This document shows, piece after piece, positions 35,874-43,434 of a stretch of 64,000 nt of DNA. The position numbers and the translations under genes are program-made. The stretch's first letter is position 1, and every line of letters starts with the position of its first letter. The notes beneath the pieces are model-generated. The model had not been told where the DNA came from and did not search any database. It saw nothing but the letters and a program-made list of their open reading frames with translations. This stretch comes from JAJAZB01 sp964244295. GTDB taxonomy: Bacteria; Bacteroidota; Bacteroidia; Cytophagales; Spirosomataceae. The stretch lies in the NCBI GenBank assembly GCA_964244295.1, contig CAXTIG010000004.1, positions 124,001-188,000 on the forward strand, written 5' to 3'.

Positions 35874-35910
35874 ACAAACCCCGGTTTCCAGATGGTAACC
35901 GGGGTTTGTG
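35874..35910 (+). terminator. Hairpin terminator of nrdA
   Basis: ACAAACCCCGGTT / AACCGGGGTTTGT stem with an 11-base loop, 16 bases after the stop. Confidence 0.75.
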
Positions 35911-35954
35911 CGTTCAAATACCAGTTTCTCTCCTAAAACCCTGCCTTCCACACG

Positions 35955-36395
35955 ATGAAATTAGACCAGTACGAGGTTGATTTTTCTGAGTACCATACAG
36001 ATTACGAATTTGTGAGTGTTGGCAAGCGGGGAACCATCGTAAAAATTGTCCAGTATACCAAGTTGAGCTACTCCAATTGGTACAACTTGGGTTTTGGAGA
36101 CAAAGACCCAGAAACCGGGGAATGGGACGATATAACGGTGTCTGACAATGGAGACGATGAAAAAGTACTGGCAACAGTGGGAGCAACTGCCATTGATTTT
36201 CTTGACTGGCATCCAGAGACCACTATTTTTGCTACGGGCAGCACGCCAGTTCGTACGCGGAAGTACCAAATGGGTTTGAACCGCATTCACGGCGCGCTTA
36301 CTGAAGGCTACGACGTGCAAGGTTTCGTGGGCGGACAGTGGCAGCCGTTTGAACGAAATACGAACTACGAAGCGTTTTTGATGAGCAAAAAATAA
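35955..36395 (+). CDS. DUF6934-like protein
   Basis: Predicted 146 residues, acidic, soluble, no signal peptide. Pattern: YEFVSVGKRGTIVKIVQYTKL, YNLGFGDKDPETGEWDDITVSDNGDDEKVLATVGATAIDFLDWHPE, IFATGSTPVRTRKYQMGLNRI, FVGGQWQPFERNTNYEAFLMSKK. I take this as the Bacteroidota-specific DUF6934 family, whose function is unknown. A 56-residue gene follows after 16 bases, an arrangement reminiscent of two-gene toxin-antitoxin modules; a paralogue of the small partner occurs at 37283. Confidence 0.7.
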   Translation: MKLDQYEVDFSEYHTDYEFVSVGKRGTIVKIVQYTKLSYSNWYNLGFGDKDPETGEWDDITVSDNGDDEKVLATVGATAIDFLDWHPETTIFATGSTPVRTRKYQMGLNRIHGALTEGYDVQGFVGGQWQPFERNTNYEAFLMSKK

Positions 36396-36411
36396 CGTGT
36401 ACCTTCCTGCT

Positions 36412-36582
36412 ATGAAAACGAAAGAACTGCGTACGCCGTCGATTCGGTTGCCGAAGATGACGCATAACCCCCGGCTGGACGAAGAGTATAGCGGGAAGGT
36501 GCTTTTTCCTAAAAAGCTGGCCCAAGCCGAAGAGTTTCTGAAAAAACACGGGCTACCCAAAGATTCGGAGTCGAAGAAGTAA
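36412..36582 (+). CDS. Small partner protein of the DUF6934-like gene
   Basis: Predicted 56 residues, basic, starting MKTKELRTPSIRLPKMTHNP (ATG at 36412). Its C-terminus KVLFPKKLAQAEEFLKKHGLPKD is clearly related to the end of the protein at 37283 (RVLFPEKLAQANEDLKKYGMPNE). Proteins of this size beside a DUF6934 gene have no known function. Confidence 0.7.
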   Translation: MKTKELRTPSIRLPKMTHNPRLDEEYSGKVLFPKKLAQAEEFLKKHGLPKDSESKK

Positions 36583-36652
36583 CGTGCCCCCAACCTTTTG
36601 CGCAAAAAATTAGCGCGAACTTTTTGGCAGGTAGCCGGTTTTTAGCCAGTTT

Positions 36653-36708
36653 TGCCAAAAGCCCTTCCCATGTACGCGCTTCCGCGTACATGGGAAGGGC
36701 TTTTGGCA
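36653..36708. repeat. Perfect 26-base hairpin
   Basis: TGCCAAAAGCCCTTCCCATG TACGCG and its exact complement around a 4-base loop. It lies between the small partner gene and the next lipoprotein gene and could terminate transcription either way. Confidence 0.85.
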
Positions 36709-36763
36709 TTTTAACCTTGAACTTGTGTTTTTCAACCAAATGCCTGCGCAGGCAGGGACTCAG

Positions 36764-37171
36764 ATGAAAAGAATTCTTTACTTTTTCCTCCTCACTCTAC
36801 TCGGGTGCCAAAAAGGGGAAGACTCTCAACCGAAAATTGAACCTAAACTTGATGATGAAGTTACGACAGTGGTATTGAAGGCAGCGACAGCTCGCGCTGG
36901 TTTAGACCAAGCTGGTTTTAAGACTACATCAAAAACCGGACTAATCACGTTGCAGGAAGCTAAAGACTTTGAAAGTAAGAATCCGACTCTTATTGATTTT
37001 ATCACGGAAGGCAAGAAGGTGTATCGAGGAGCGATTGTCTCTCAAACTCGGTCATTATTTTGGTTAGTTTATCCTGAAAGTTCGACACTGTTGCATGTGA
37101 GGGCTTTCGCAATGGTAGGCAATACCACCGCTACGACCGATGTGGTCGCCGAATTTGACTACGCTAAGTGA
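36764..37171 (+). CDS. Hypothetical small lipoprotein
   Basis: Predicted 135 residues from the ATG at 36764 (MKRILYFFLLTLLGCQKGED, lipobox LLGC). The mature part contains LITLQEAKDFESKNPTLIDFITEGKKVYRGAIVSQTRSLFWLVYPESSTLLHVRAFAMVG, with no family I recognise. Codon use is less GC-rich than the core genes around it. Followed by a hairpin terminator. Confidence 0.7.
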   Translation: MKRILYFFLLTLLGCQKGEDSQPKIEPKLDDEVTTVVLKAATARAGLDQAGFKTTSKTGLITLQEAKDFESKNPTLIDFITEGKKVYRGAIVSQTRSLFWLVYPESSTLLHVRAFAMVGNTTATTDVVAEFDYAK

Positions 37172-37201
37172 CTCCCCAACTGGCGCAAGTCTATGTTGAT
37201 G

Positions 37202-37236
37202 AAAGGCTCAGGTTTGCAACCTGGGCCTTTCTTTTT
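37202..37236 (+). terminator. Rho-independent terminator
   Basis: AAAGGCTCAGG / CCTGGGCCTTT stem followed by CTTTTTAG, 30 bases after the lipoprotein stop. Confidence 0.75.
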
Positions 37237-37282
37237 AGCAGTTTTCAACTGCGTTTCCGTCGTTAAAACCATTTCTAAAATC

Positions 37283-37600
37283 ATGGAAAAAAAGCAACGA
37301 AACTCTCGGAAGGCTACGGCTAACTCTTCTGCTGATTGGCTAGTAACGATGAACCCTTCCCTAGGCAAAGGCCCCCTTCCGCCCGTGATTCAAGCCAAAC
37401 TGGACAAGGCCAACGAAACGCTGGCACGGGTGGGTTTGCCCAAACCCGAATTGCTGCAAAGCGGTTTGACCGAGACAATTATCGACCCAAACCTGGAGGA
37501 AAAGCTCGGCAACCGAGTGTTGTTTCCCGAAAAGCTGGCCCAAGCCAACGAAGACTTGAAAAAGTATGGTATGCCCAACGAGTCGCAGTGGACGAAGTAA
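37283..37600 (+). CDS. Second small protein with the VLFPxKLAQA motif
   Basis: Predicted 105 residues from the ATG at 37283 (MEKKQRNSRKATANSSADW). The C-terminal 35 residues match the 56-residue protein at 36412 (L-E/D-E..., VLFPEKLAQANEDLKKYGMP). The N-terminal half adds a related-looking segment PPVIQAKLDKANETLARVGLPKPE, suggesting an internal duplication of the helix. No DUF6934 gene accompanies this copy. Function unknown. Confidence 0.7.
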   Translation: MEKKQRNSRKATANSSADWLVTMNPSLGKGPLPPVIQAKLDKANETLARVGLPKPELLQSGLTETIIDPNLEEKLGNRVLFPEKLAQANEDLKKYGMPNESQWTK

Positions 37601-37668
37601 CCGCTTGGTAAAATCATGTTGCTGGCATCAGCAACATGATGAAATCAATCAGGCGCGGGTGTCGATTT

Positions 37669-37825
37669 CTACACTTTTCTGGCCTCTTCCCGTAATTCAT
37701 TCGGAACTTCCACGCGTTAGATGACTTCGCGGGCACGGGCCGTTTTCTGCTCGAAAAAGGGCTGGTAGTTGCCCGGCGCGTAGGTTTGGGGAGCGGGCTT
37801 ATCCGAATCGCGTTTTTACTTCATT
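37669..37825 (-). pseudogene. Possible degraded coding remnant
   Basis: On the minus strand one frame reads RDSDKPAPQTYAPGNYQPFF, then EQKTARAREVI, a TAA stop, then RVEVPNELREEARKV and TAG. The protein-like composition with an internal stop suggests a decayed gene, but I cannot name its family. It accounts for most of the 263-base space 37601-37863. Confidence 0.3.
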
Positions 37826-37863
37826 TTCGTGCAAATAAAGTCAGGCGCTTAATTTTGCTTCAA

Positions 37864-38046
37864 TCAGGCTGATACATCCTTCGCCCGTTTCGCCTGTTGT
37901 TTCTGGCGGATGCTTGCCACGGTTGCCGCCGTCTGCCGGTGAATTTCGGCCAGTTGCGCTTCGATGGGTAAGTCTTTCAAGGCCTCGAAGGCTTTTTCTT
38001 TCCACTCCCACACCTCGGTTTGAGATTTTGAAATTTTAGGTTCCAT
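37864..38046 (-). CDS. Small protein overlapping the PIN toxin gene
   Basis: Predicted 60 residues, helical and charged (TEVWEWKEKAFEALKDLP, EIHRQTAATVASIRQKQQAKRAK). The ATG at 38046 lies 11 bases inside the end of the PIN-domain gene, so translation is coupled. The position, size and charge pattern suit the antitoxin of a VapC-like pair, though here the toxin gene comes first. Confidence 0.65.
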   Translation of the reverse strand: MEPKISKSQTEVWEWKEKAFEALKDLPIEAQLAEIHRQTAATVASIRQKQQAKRAKDVSA

Positions 38047-38527
38047 AGCCAGTTAATTCGGTTGGGGTGATGATGCGCAGGGGATGCGAGTAGCCAAGTT
38101 CGGCATTCAGCGCCAGAACGCGGCGTTCGCGGTTGACGTTCGCCAGGTGTTTGAAATTCCAACTCACCAGGTAATCCAGTTCGTGAACCACACAAAACGC
38201 GACGTGCAACGCATCGAGCAATTTCTTCGGCGGCATCACGCCCCAGTCGAGGTACTGCCGGGCCAGTAATCCGACCTTCGTGAAATCGCGTACCGGCCTG
38301 AGTTCAATTGGATACTCCGTCAATACGTTCAGCAGGCGCTCCCGCTCAGTCTGGTCAGCCACCTGATTGATTTCCTGAATGACGTACTCCGAAACGCAGA
38401 CTTCGTAAAAACCCAGTTTCACGAAGTTCTCGAAGAAATCGACCGTGATTTCCTGCTTCTCAGGAGCATCGTCGGCAAACAGAAAGTTGATGACCGACGT
38501 GTCGAGGTAAACGGTGGGCTTGGTCAT
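38036..38527 (-). CDS. PIN-domain (VapC-like) toxin
   Basis: Predicted 163 residues. PIN-domain pattern: VYLDTSVINFLFADD (first catalytic Asp), VCVSEYVIQEI with Glu, LDALHVAFCVVHELDYLVSWNFKHLAN (later Asp and Asn, typical of PIN nucleases). Expected to be a Mg-dependent RNase whose activity is held by the small partner encoded just downstream. An exact -7 box lies 13 bases before the ATG. Confidence 0.85.
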   Translation of the reverse strand: MTKPTVYLDTSVINFLFADDAPEKQEITVDFFENFVKLGFYEVCVSEYVIQEINQVADQTERERLLNVLTEYPIELRPVRDFTKVGLLARQYLDWGVMPPKKLLDALHVAFCVVHELDYLVSWNFKHLANVNRERRVLALNAELGYSHPLRIITPTELTGYGT

Positions 38528-38539
38528 GCGTTGTTAGAC

Positions 38540-38547
38540 CAAACTTA
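38540..38547 (-). promoter_or_regulatory. -7 element TAAGTTTG for the PIN module
   Basis: Minus-strand TAAGTTTG matches TAnnTTTG exactly, 13-20 bases before the ATG at 38527. No -33 TTTG is visible at the usual spacing, so the promoter may be weak or regulated. Confidence 0.45.
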
Positions 38548-38624
38548 CGCTTTTTGTATCAAAAGCCTTTGAGCCGGCCTTGACTTGGTTGGGCAGTCCT
38601 GCCTCAAAAAATCCGCATTTCCAG

Positions 38625-38632
38625 TACCTTTG
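38625..38632 (+). promoter_or_regulatory. -7 element TACCTTTG for the second PIN module
   Basis: Exact TAnnTTTG match 19 bases before the ATG at 38651, back to back with the promoter of the first PIN module. Confidence 0.45.
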
Positions 38633-38650
38633 ACTAAAACCAACGCACGT

Positions 38651-38863
38651 ATGGAAACGATTCTGGTCGAAATCCGAAACCCGAAGGCCCGGCAACTGCT
38701 CCAGGACTTGGCGGAGTTGGACTTGATTGCCCTCCGGCCCACGCCACAGCAACGCTGGCAGGCCCTGAGCGCCGAACTGCCCGATGTACCCGATGAGGAA
38801 ATACCGGAAGCGGAAATTCTGGCTGAGGTGAAGGCGATCCGGCAAATCAACGCACCAGCCTGA
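38651..38863 (+). CDS. Antitoxin-like protein upstream of a truncated PIN gene
   Basis: Predicted 70 residues: METILVEIRNPKARQLLQDLAELDLIALRPTP, then an acidic C-terminal half (PDVPDEEIPEAEILAEVKAIRQ). This is the usual form of Bacteroidota antitoxins preceding PIN-family toxins. The stop overlaps the next ATG as TGATG. Frame open from 38585; the ATG at 38651 follows the -7 box. Confidence 0.75.
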   Translation: METILVEIRNPKARQLLQDLAELDLIALRPTPQQRWQALSAELPDVPDEEIPEAEILAEVKAIRQINAPA

Positions 38864-39060
38864 TGCACCGGGTTATTGTCGATACCAATTTGTGGATTAG
38901 TGCGCTCCTAAAAGCACCGTTTCGGCAACGCCTCGAAACGGTGCTTTTTTATTCTGACGTGCCGCTACTGAGTAGCCCCACCCTACCCATCCGGCACGCT
39001 TCTTTTCGTTGGAAATCGCTGTCGTTTTACGAAGCAGAAAGCGGGCCGACGCGGCCCTAA
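38863..39060 (+). pseudogene. Truncated PIN-family toxin gene
   Basis: The frame gives 65 residues: MHRVIVDTNLWISALL is the standard N-terminus of PIN-family toxins (about 140 residues when complete), but homology ends near residue 42 (PLLSSPTL), after which the frame runs into unrelated sequence and stops. The remaining PIN strands and the later catalytic Asp residues are missing. A hairpin (AAAAGCACCGTTTCG / CGAAACGGTGCTTTT, 38911-38947, followed by TTT) lies inside the remnant. The toxin is presumably inactive. Confidence 0.75.
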
Positions 39061-39082
39061 CTCCATCAACCAACCCCTTGCC

Positions 39083-39472
39083 ATGAACGAGAACACCGTA
39101 AAAAACGTGGCCCGAATTTTCTTAGGCAGCACGTTGATTTTTGCCGGGCTGAGCCATTTGACCTTCGCCCGAAAAGCCTTTAAGGCCCAGGTGCCCGATT
39201 GGGTGCCGTTGCCCAAAGACGAGACCGTCGTGTATTCGGGCTTGGCTGAAATCGCGCTGGGCAGCAGTCTGGTGCTGACCGATGAAAAACACCAGGAGGC
39301 GGTAGGGAAAGTGGCCGCTGCCTTTTTTACGGCAGTTTTTCCGGGAAATATTTCGCAGTACGTCAACCGGAGAAGTGCGTTCGGGTTGGACACGGATCGG
39401 AAGCGGTTGTTCCGCTTGTTTTTCCAGCCCGTGCTGATTTACTGGGCCTTGAAGAGCACGAACACGAAGTAA
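39083..39472 (+). CDS. DoxX-family membrane protein
   Basis: Predicted 129 residues with about four transmembrane helices: VARIFLGSTLIFAGLSHL, ETVVYSGLAEIALGSSLVL, VAAAFFTAVFPGNISQYV and LFFQPVLIYWALKS. The GLSHL and FPGN-ISQY features fit DoxX/DoxD-like proteins. Role unknown; family members are linked to redox or thiosulfate metabolism, but nothing nearby supports that here. Confidence 0.82.
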   Translation: MNENTVKNVARIFLGSTLIFAGLSHLTFARKAFKAQVPDWVPLPKDETVVYSGLAEIALGSSLVLTDEKHQEAVGKVAAAFFTAVFPGNISQYVNRRSAFGLDTDRKRLFRLFFQPVLIYWALKSTNTK

Positions 39473-39618
39473 ATGGCGGGGGATGGGCTTGGCAGTAAAT
39501 CGGCGGAGCCGCTGTCAATTCCTTCCGGTGGTTCGCGCTCGTCTGCGTCGTTGGCGTGGATGCCGGAGTACTGCGACTGCGTTTGTAACTTACTTTGGCT
39601 GGTAAATCCAGAAACCCC

Positions 39619-40290
39619 ATGAATCCACCTTCTTTGAAAGTCATCATCACCGGTGCGACCGGCATGGTTGGAGAAGGCGTAATGCACCACTGTTTGTCTC
39701 ATCCGCACGTAACCGCCGTGCTGGTGCTCAACCGGAAACCTTGCGGCATCGCCCATCCTAAATTAAAGGAAGTGCTTCATGGTGATTTCTTTGATCTTTC
39801 AGCCGTCGAAAATCAGCTTTCGGGGTATACGGCCTGCTTTTTTTGTCTGGGCGTTTCCTCCGTTGGCCTGTCCGAAGCCGACTATTTCAAACTGACCTAC
39901 ACCTTGACGAGGCAGGTGGCTCAGACGTTGAGCCGGTTAAATCCGGCCATGACTTTTTGCTACGTATCCGGTGCCGGAACCGATAGCACGGAAAAGGGCC
40001 GCAGCAACTGGGCGCGCGTGAAGGGGAAAACGGAAAATGAGTTAATGAAACTTCCCTTTCGGGACGTGTATGCGTTTCGCCCCGGTTTTATCAAGCCCCT
40101 TCCGGGCTTGTCGCGTACGCATCGGTATTACCGCTACATCGCCTGGCTCTTTCCCCTGGGCCGGGCTTTGTATCCCAGGGGCTTTTGTCGGTTAGACGAA
40201 CTGGCTCAGGCCATGATTTACGCGTCGGGAAACGGCTATCCCAAACCCATTCTGGAAGGAGACGATATTATCTCAGCCGCCAAAGCCTAA
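39619..40290 (+). CDS. NAD(P)-dependent epimerase/dehydratase-like (SDR) protein
   Basis: Predicted 223 residues. Rossmann motif VIITGATGMVGEGV (atypical GxxGxxG of extended/atypical SDRs), HPKLKEVLHGDFFDLS, ACFFCLGVSS, FCYVSGAGTDSTEKG and the KGKTENELM segment that holds the catalytic-Lys position. The Tyr of YxxxK is not obvious, which places it with atypical SDR/HTATIP2-like proteins. The ATG at 39619 is preferred to the TTG at 39595. Substrate unknown. Confidence 0.85.
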   Translation: MNPPSLKVIITGATGMVGEGVMHHCLSHPHVTAVLVLNRKPCGIAHPKLKEVLHGDFFDLSAVENQLSGYTACFFCLGVSSVGLSEADYFKLTYTLTRQVAQTLSRLNPAMTFCYVSGAGTDSTEKGRSNWARVKGKTENELMKLPFRDVYAFRPGFIKPLPGLSRTHRYYRYIAWLFPLGRALYPRGFCRLDELAQAMIYASGNGYPKPILEGDDIISAAKA

Positions 40291-40315
40291 TCCGACCGGA
40301 GGACATTGGCCACGC

Positions 40316-40360
40316 AACCAAGAGGAGGCTCCGTCAAAACGACGGAGCCTCCTCTTGGTT
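40316..40360. terminator. Bidirectional terminator between SDR gene and T9SS gene 1
   Basis: AACCAAGAGGAGGCTCCGTC with exact complement, 20-base arms around a 5-base loop, between convergent genes. Confidence 0.85.
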
Positions 40361-40374
40361 AGGAAGAAAAAAAC

Positions 40375-43224
40375 TCAGCGCAACACCTTCAGCGTTTTTG
40401 CTTCCTTCGCCCCACTCACCCGCAGCAGGTACAATCCGGCGGGCTGGTTGGCGATGTCCCAGTCGAGTACCTCCGTTTCCCCGGCCCGTTCCAGGGTTTG
40501 TCGGCGCAAGGGCAGGCCCGTGCCGTTGAAAAATTCGACGTTGAGGCGTTGATTTTCGGCTCCCGAAATCTGAATCCGCAGCCGCCCGTCGGTGGCAGGA
40601 TTGGGGCTGACCACCACCCGTAGCCCGGTTTCCTCCGGCGCGATCTCCCGCCCGTTGCCGCAGTTTTTCACTTTAAAATTCGCGCTGGCGGTGCTCGTCA
40701 GCACGGGGTTGTTGCTCACCACCCGGATTTTATAGCCGGTGCCCGACAGCAGATTCGCCGGAATCAACACGTTGCTCAGGCCAACCGACACGTTGCCCAG
40801 GTTGACGGGTGCCCCGAAATTTCCCGTTGCGTCCGACAATTCGGCTTTGAAGGTATTGCCGGGGAAAAACGCGCAGCCCACCGTAAAACTCAGTTTCACC
40901 GCTTCACCCGGACATTTGTTGTCCAGACTCACCGTCGGCGTACTGGTGAACGAAGGCTGGTTGACGGTAAAGGCCGCAGTAGCGCTGGATACCAACGCGT
41001 TGGGGTCGGCGCTGGCCACGATCCGGATGCGGTAGCCGCCGCCCGTCGGGGTGGTTTGGGGAATGCCCACCGGGGTGAGGCCCGCCGTGACGGGTCCCAG
41101 GTTTTGGGGGTTGGCAAACGAGCCGCTGGCGTCGGAAAGTTGGGCGCTGAAGGTATTGCCGTTGGGGAATGGGCAGGTGTTGCCGATGGTGAAACTCACC
41201 TTCACGCTGGCCCCGGCGCAGGCGGGCACCTGGCTCACGGTGGGGTTGGACGAGAACGTCAGGGGCTTGACCGTAACCGGCACGCTCACCGGGCTGTTGA
41301 GGGCGGGCGTGACCGACTTAAACCGGATCAGGTAGCCCGCGCCCGCCGGGGTTCCGGCGGGGATGGTGAGCAGGTTGTTGCCTGCCACGACTGGCCCCAG
41401 GCTGACGGGGTTGGCAAACGAACCGCTGGCGTTGGAAAACTGGGCCGTGATGCCTTCGGGGGCGCAGGTGGCCGGGGGCGTGAAGCCCACGCTGAGGGTC
41501 TGCCCGGCGCAAAGGCTCGTGTTGGCTGCTACGACCGGTGGACCGGTAAACGCCACGGCGGTGACCGAAAACGACGAACTCGTGGTGCTCAACACCGGGG
41601 TGGTCGAGGTGACCCGGATTTTGTAAGTGCCCGTTGGGGCATTCACGGGAATTTGAAACTGGTTGTTGAACAAGCCCGTCACCGGGCCGAGGGGTGTGCC
41701 GGGAAAGTTGCCGTTCGGGTCGGAAAGCTCGGCGCTGAAGGTGTTGCCCGTTGGGAAAAAACAGGTCGAAAGGCCCAGTTCCACCGTGACGCTCTGCCCG
41801 GCGCAGGTCGGAACGACCAGGTCAACGTACACGTTTTCCAGAGCGGGCGTACAGGGTTCGAACACGTAAGCGGCCCCGGCGTCTTTTTTAAAGGTGTTGC
41901 CGTCGATGTCGTTGCGGGGGCTGCCCACCAGCACCGTCGTGCCCGACAGGGCCACCGCCTGGCCGAACTGCTCACTCTCGCTGCGGTCGGCGGCGTTGAT
42001 TTTGACGTTTTGCGTAAACGAATTACCCGTTTCCTTAAACACGTAGGCCGCTCCCGCCCCATCGACCGGAGACTCCCCGTAGGAGTCCGTGTCGATAAAC
42101 GAGCTACCCACCACGAGCGTACTCCCGTCGAGGGCGACGGAGACCCCGAACAGACCGGCTTCGACGCGGTCGGTGGCCACGAGTTTCTGGCTCTGGCTCC
42201 AAGTATTTCCGCTTTTCCGAAACACGTACACGGCCCCCGCCGCGCTGAGGGTTTGCTGTCCGTTGGCGTTGGTGGAATTCAAGTAGTTTCCCACCACGAG
42301 CGTGTTGCCCGAAAGGGCCACGTCGTTGCCAAATTCGACCTTTTCCGTGCGGTCGGCGGCCAGGAGTTTGGCCTTTTGCACGAAGCTATTCCCGTCTTTT
42401 TCGAACACGTACACCGCCCCGGCGTCTTCGACTTCGTCCTGGAACGTCGCCCCGTAGTCGTTGAGGGAATTACCCACGGCGAGGGTGGTGCCGGTGAAGG
42501 CCAGGTTGCTGCCAAATACCCCGCCCTCGTAGCGGTCGTTGGCTACGATTTTCTGGGTCTGGTTCCAGACGTTGGCCTGTTTTTCGAACAAATACACGGC
42601 CCCGGCCACAAACAGTTCGTTTTGGTTGTCGGCATCGGTGTCGCTGTTACTCCCCACCACCAGGGCATCGCCCGCGATGGCCACGGCCCTGCCGAAGGAG
42701 TCGGCGTTGTCGCGGTCGGCGGCCACGATTTTCTGTTTCTGGGTCCACACGTTGGCTACTTTCTCAAACACGTAGGCGGCTCCGGCCTGGTTCCTGGAAT
42801 TCTGGAGAGCCGCATCCGTGTAGTTGTAAGGGCTGCCCACCACGATGGTGCCCCCCGACACGGCCACCGCCCTCCCGAATTCGTACGCGGCGGCTCCGGG
42901 GCCACCGGCGCGGTCGGTGGCCACGAGTTTAGCCGTCTGCACCCAGACCCCGTTGATTTTCTCGAACACAAACGCGGCCCCGGCATTTTGTTCAACATTC
43001 TGGTCGTTGGCATCGGTGGAGTTGCCGACACTCCCGACCACCATCACGGCGCCCGACACGGCCACGGCACCCCCGGCGCGGTCGCCTTCGGCGCGGGGGC
43101 TGGGGTTTAATTTTTGAATCTGGCCGTACTGCGCCGCAGCGGGCAGGGCCAGCAGACCGGTCAGGAGCAAGAGCGCCAGGGTACGGCCTGACCAACGGAA
43201 CGAGCAGGAAAAAAACGAGGGCAT
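40375..43224 (-). CDS. T9SS-exported seven-bladed FG-GAP propeller protein
   Basis: Predicted 949 residues from the ATG at 43224 (signal LALLLLTGLLALPAAAQ). Residues about 40-470 are seven FG-GAP/integrin-alpha-like blades: GGAVAVSGAVMVVG, EFGRAVAVSGGTIVVG, SFGRAVAIAGDALVVG, VFGSNLAFTGTTLAVG, EFGNDVALSGNTLVVG, LFGVSVALDGSTLVVG, QFGQAVALSGTTVLVG. Four to five Ig-like modules follow, each with the pattern C-x-G-x-x-V/L-x-x-x-F ... AELSDA.G.F..P..LG.V ... IP..TP.G.GYKIRV. The last 90 residues are a T9SS type A sorting domain (VVVSPNPATDGRLRIQI, QPAGLYLLRVSGAKEAKTLKVLR). It should be secreted or surface-attached, with a ligand-binding or adhesive role. Four close paralogues with the same architecture lie downstream. 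Confidence 0.9.
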   Translation of the reverse strand: MPSFFSCSFRWSGRTLALLLLTGLLALPAAAQYGQIQKLNPSPRAEGDRAGGAVAVSGAVMVVGSVGNSTDANDQNVEQNAGAAFVFEKINGVWVQTAKLVATDRAGGPGAAAYEFGRAVAVSGGTIVVGSPYNYTDAALQNSRNQAGAAYVFEKVANVWTQKQKIVAADRDNADSFGRAVAIAGDALVVGSNSDTDADNQNELFVAGAVYLFEKQANVWNQTQKIVANDRYEGGVFGSNLAFTGTTLAVGNSLNDYGATFQDEVEDAGAVYVFEKDGNSFVQKAKLLAADRTEKVEFGNDVALSGNTLVVGNYLNSTNANGQQTLSAAGAVYVFRKSGNTWSQSQKLVATDRVEAGLFGVSVALDGSTLVVGSSFIDTDSYGESPVDGAGAAYVFKETGNSFTQNVKINAADRSESEQFGQAVALSGTTVLVGSPRNDIDGNTFKKDAGAAYVFEPCTPALENVYVDLVVPTCAGQSVTVELGLSTCFFPTGNTFSAELSDPNGNFPGTPLGPVTGLFNNQFQIPVNAPTGTYKIRVTSTTPVLSTTSSSFSVTAVAFTGPPVVAANTSLCAGQTLSVGFTPPATCAPEGITAQFSNASGSFANPVSLGPVVAGNNLLTIPAGTPAGAGYLIRFKSVTPALNSPVSVPVTVKPLTFSSNPTVSQVPACAGASVKVSFTIGNTCPFPNGNTFSAQLSDASGSFANPQNLGPVTAGLTPVGIPQTTPTGGGYRIRIVASADPNALVSSATAAFTVNQPSFTSTPTVSLDNKCPGEAVKLSFTVGCAFFPGNTFKAELSDATGNFGAPVNLGNVSVGLSNVLIPANLLSGTGYKIRVVSNNPVLTSTASANFKVKNCGNGREIAPEETGLRVVVSPNPATDGRLRIQISGAENQRLNVEFFNGTGLPLRRQTLERAGETEVLDWDIANQPAGLYLLRVSGAKEAKTLKVLR

Positions 43225-43376
43225 GAGGAGAGGAGTTAGATGGTTCGCCGCCGAATTGCGGAGCGATGGGCCGAAGCAACGATAAACCGAACCGCCGTTC
43301 AAGCCCCGCTTGATGAACCGACCCCCTGGCTTGACGAAAACCCCGGTTGACTTGACGCGTTCCGAGGCGGATGAAC

Positions 43377-43420
43377 AAAAAAGGGTGGCTCCGTCGAACT
43401 GACGGAGCCACCCTTTTTTT
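43377..43420 (-). terminator. Hairpin terminator after T9SS gene 2
   Basis: AAAAAAGGGTGGCTCCGTC / GACGGAGCCACCCTTTTTTT, a strong stem with A and T tails, 15 bases beyond the stop of the minus-strand gene ending at 43435. Confidence 0.9.
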
Positions 43421-43434
43421 AGTGCAGAAACTCC

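Noticed and set aside
33215..35917. 900-codon minus-strand frame opposite nrdA
   Set aside because: Antisense shadow in a GC-rich gene; its translation has no recognisable motif while the plus frame is a complete ribonucleotide reductase.
41056..43110. 684-codon plus-strand frame opposite T9SS gene 1
   Set aside because: Mirror of the FG-GAP repeats (AVGGHEFLAL-like pattern recurring with the blades), not an independent gene.
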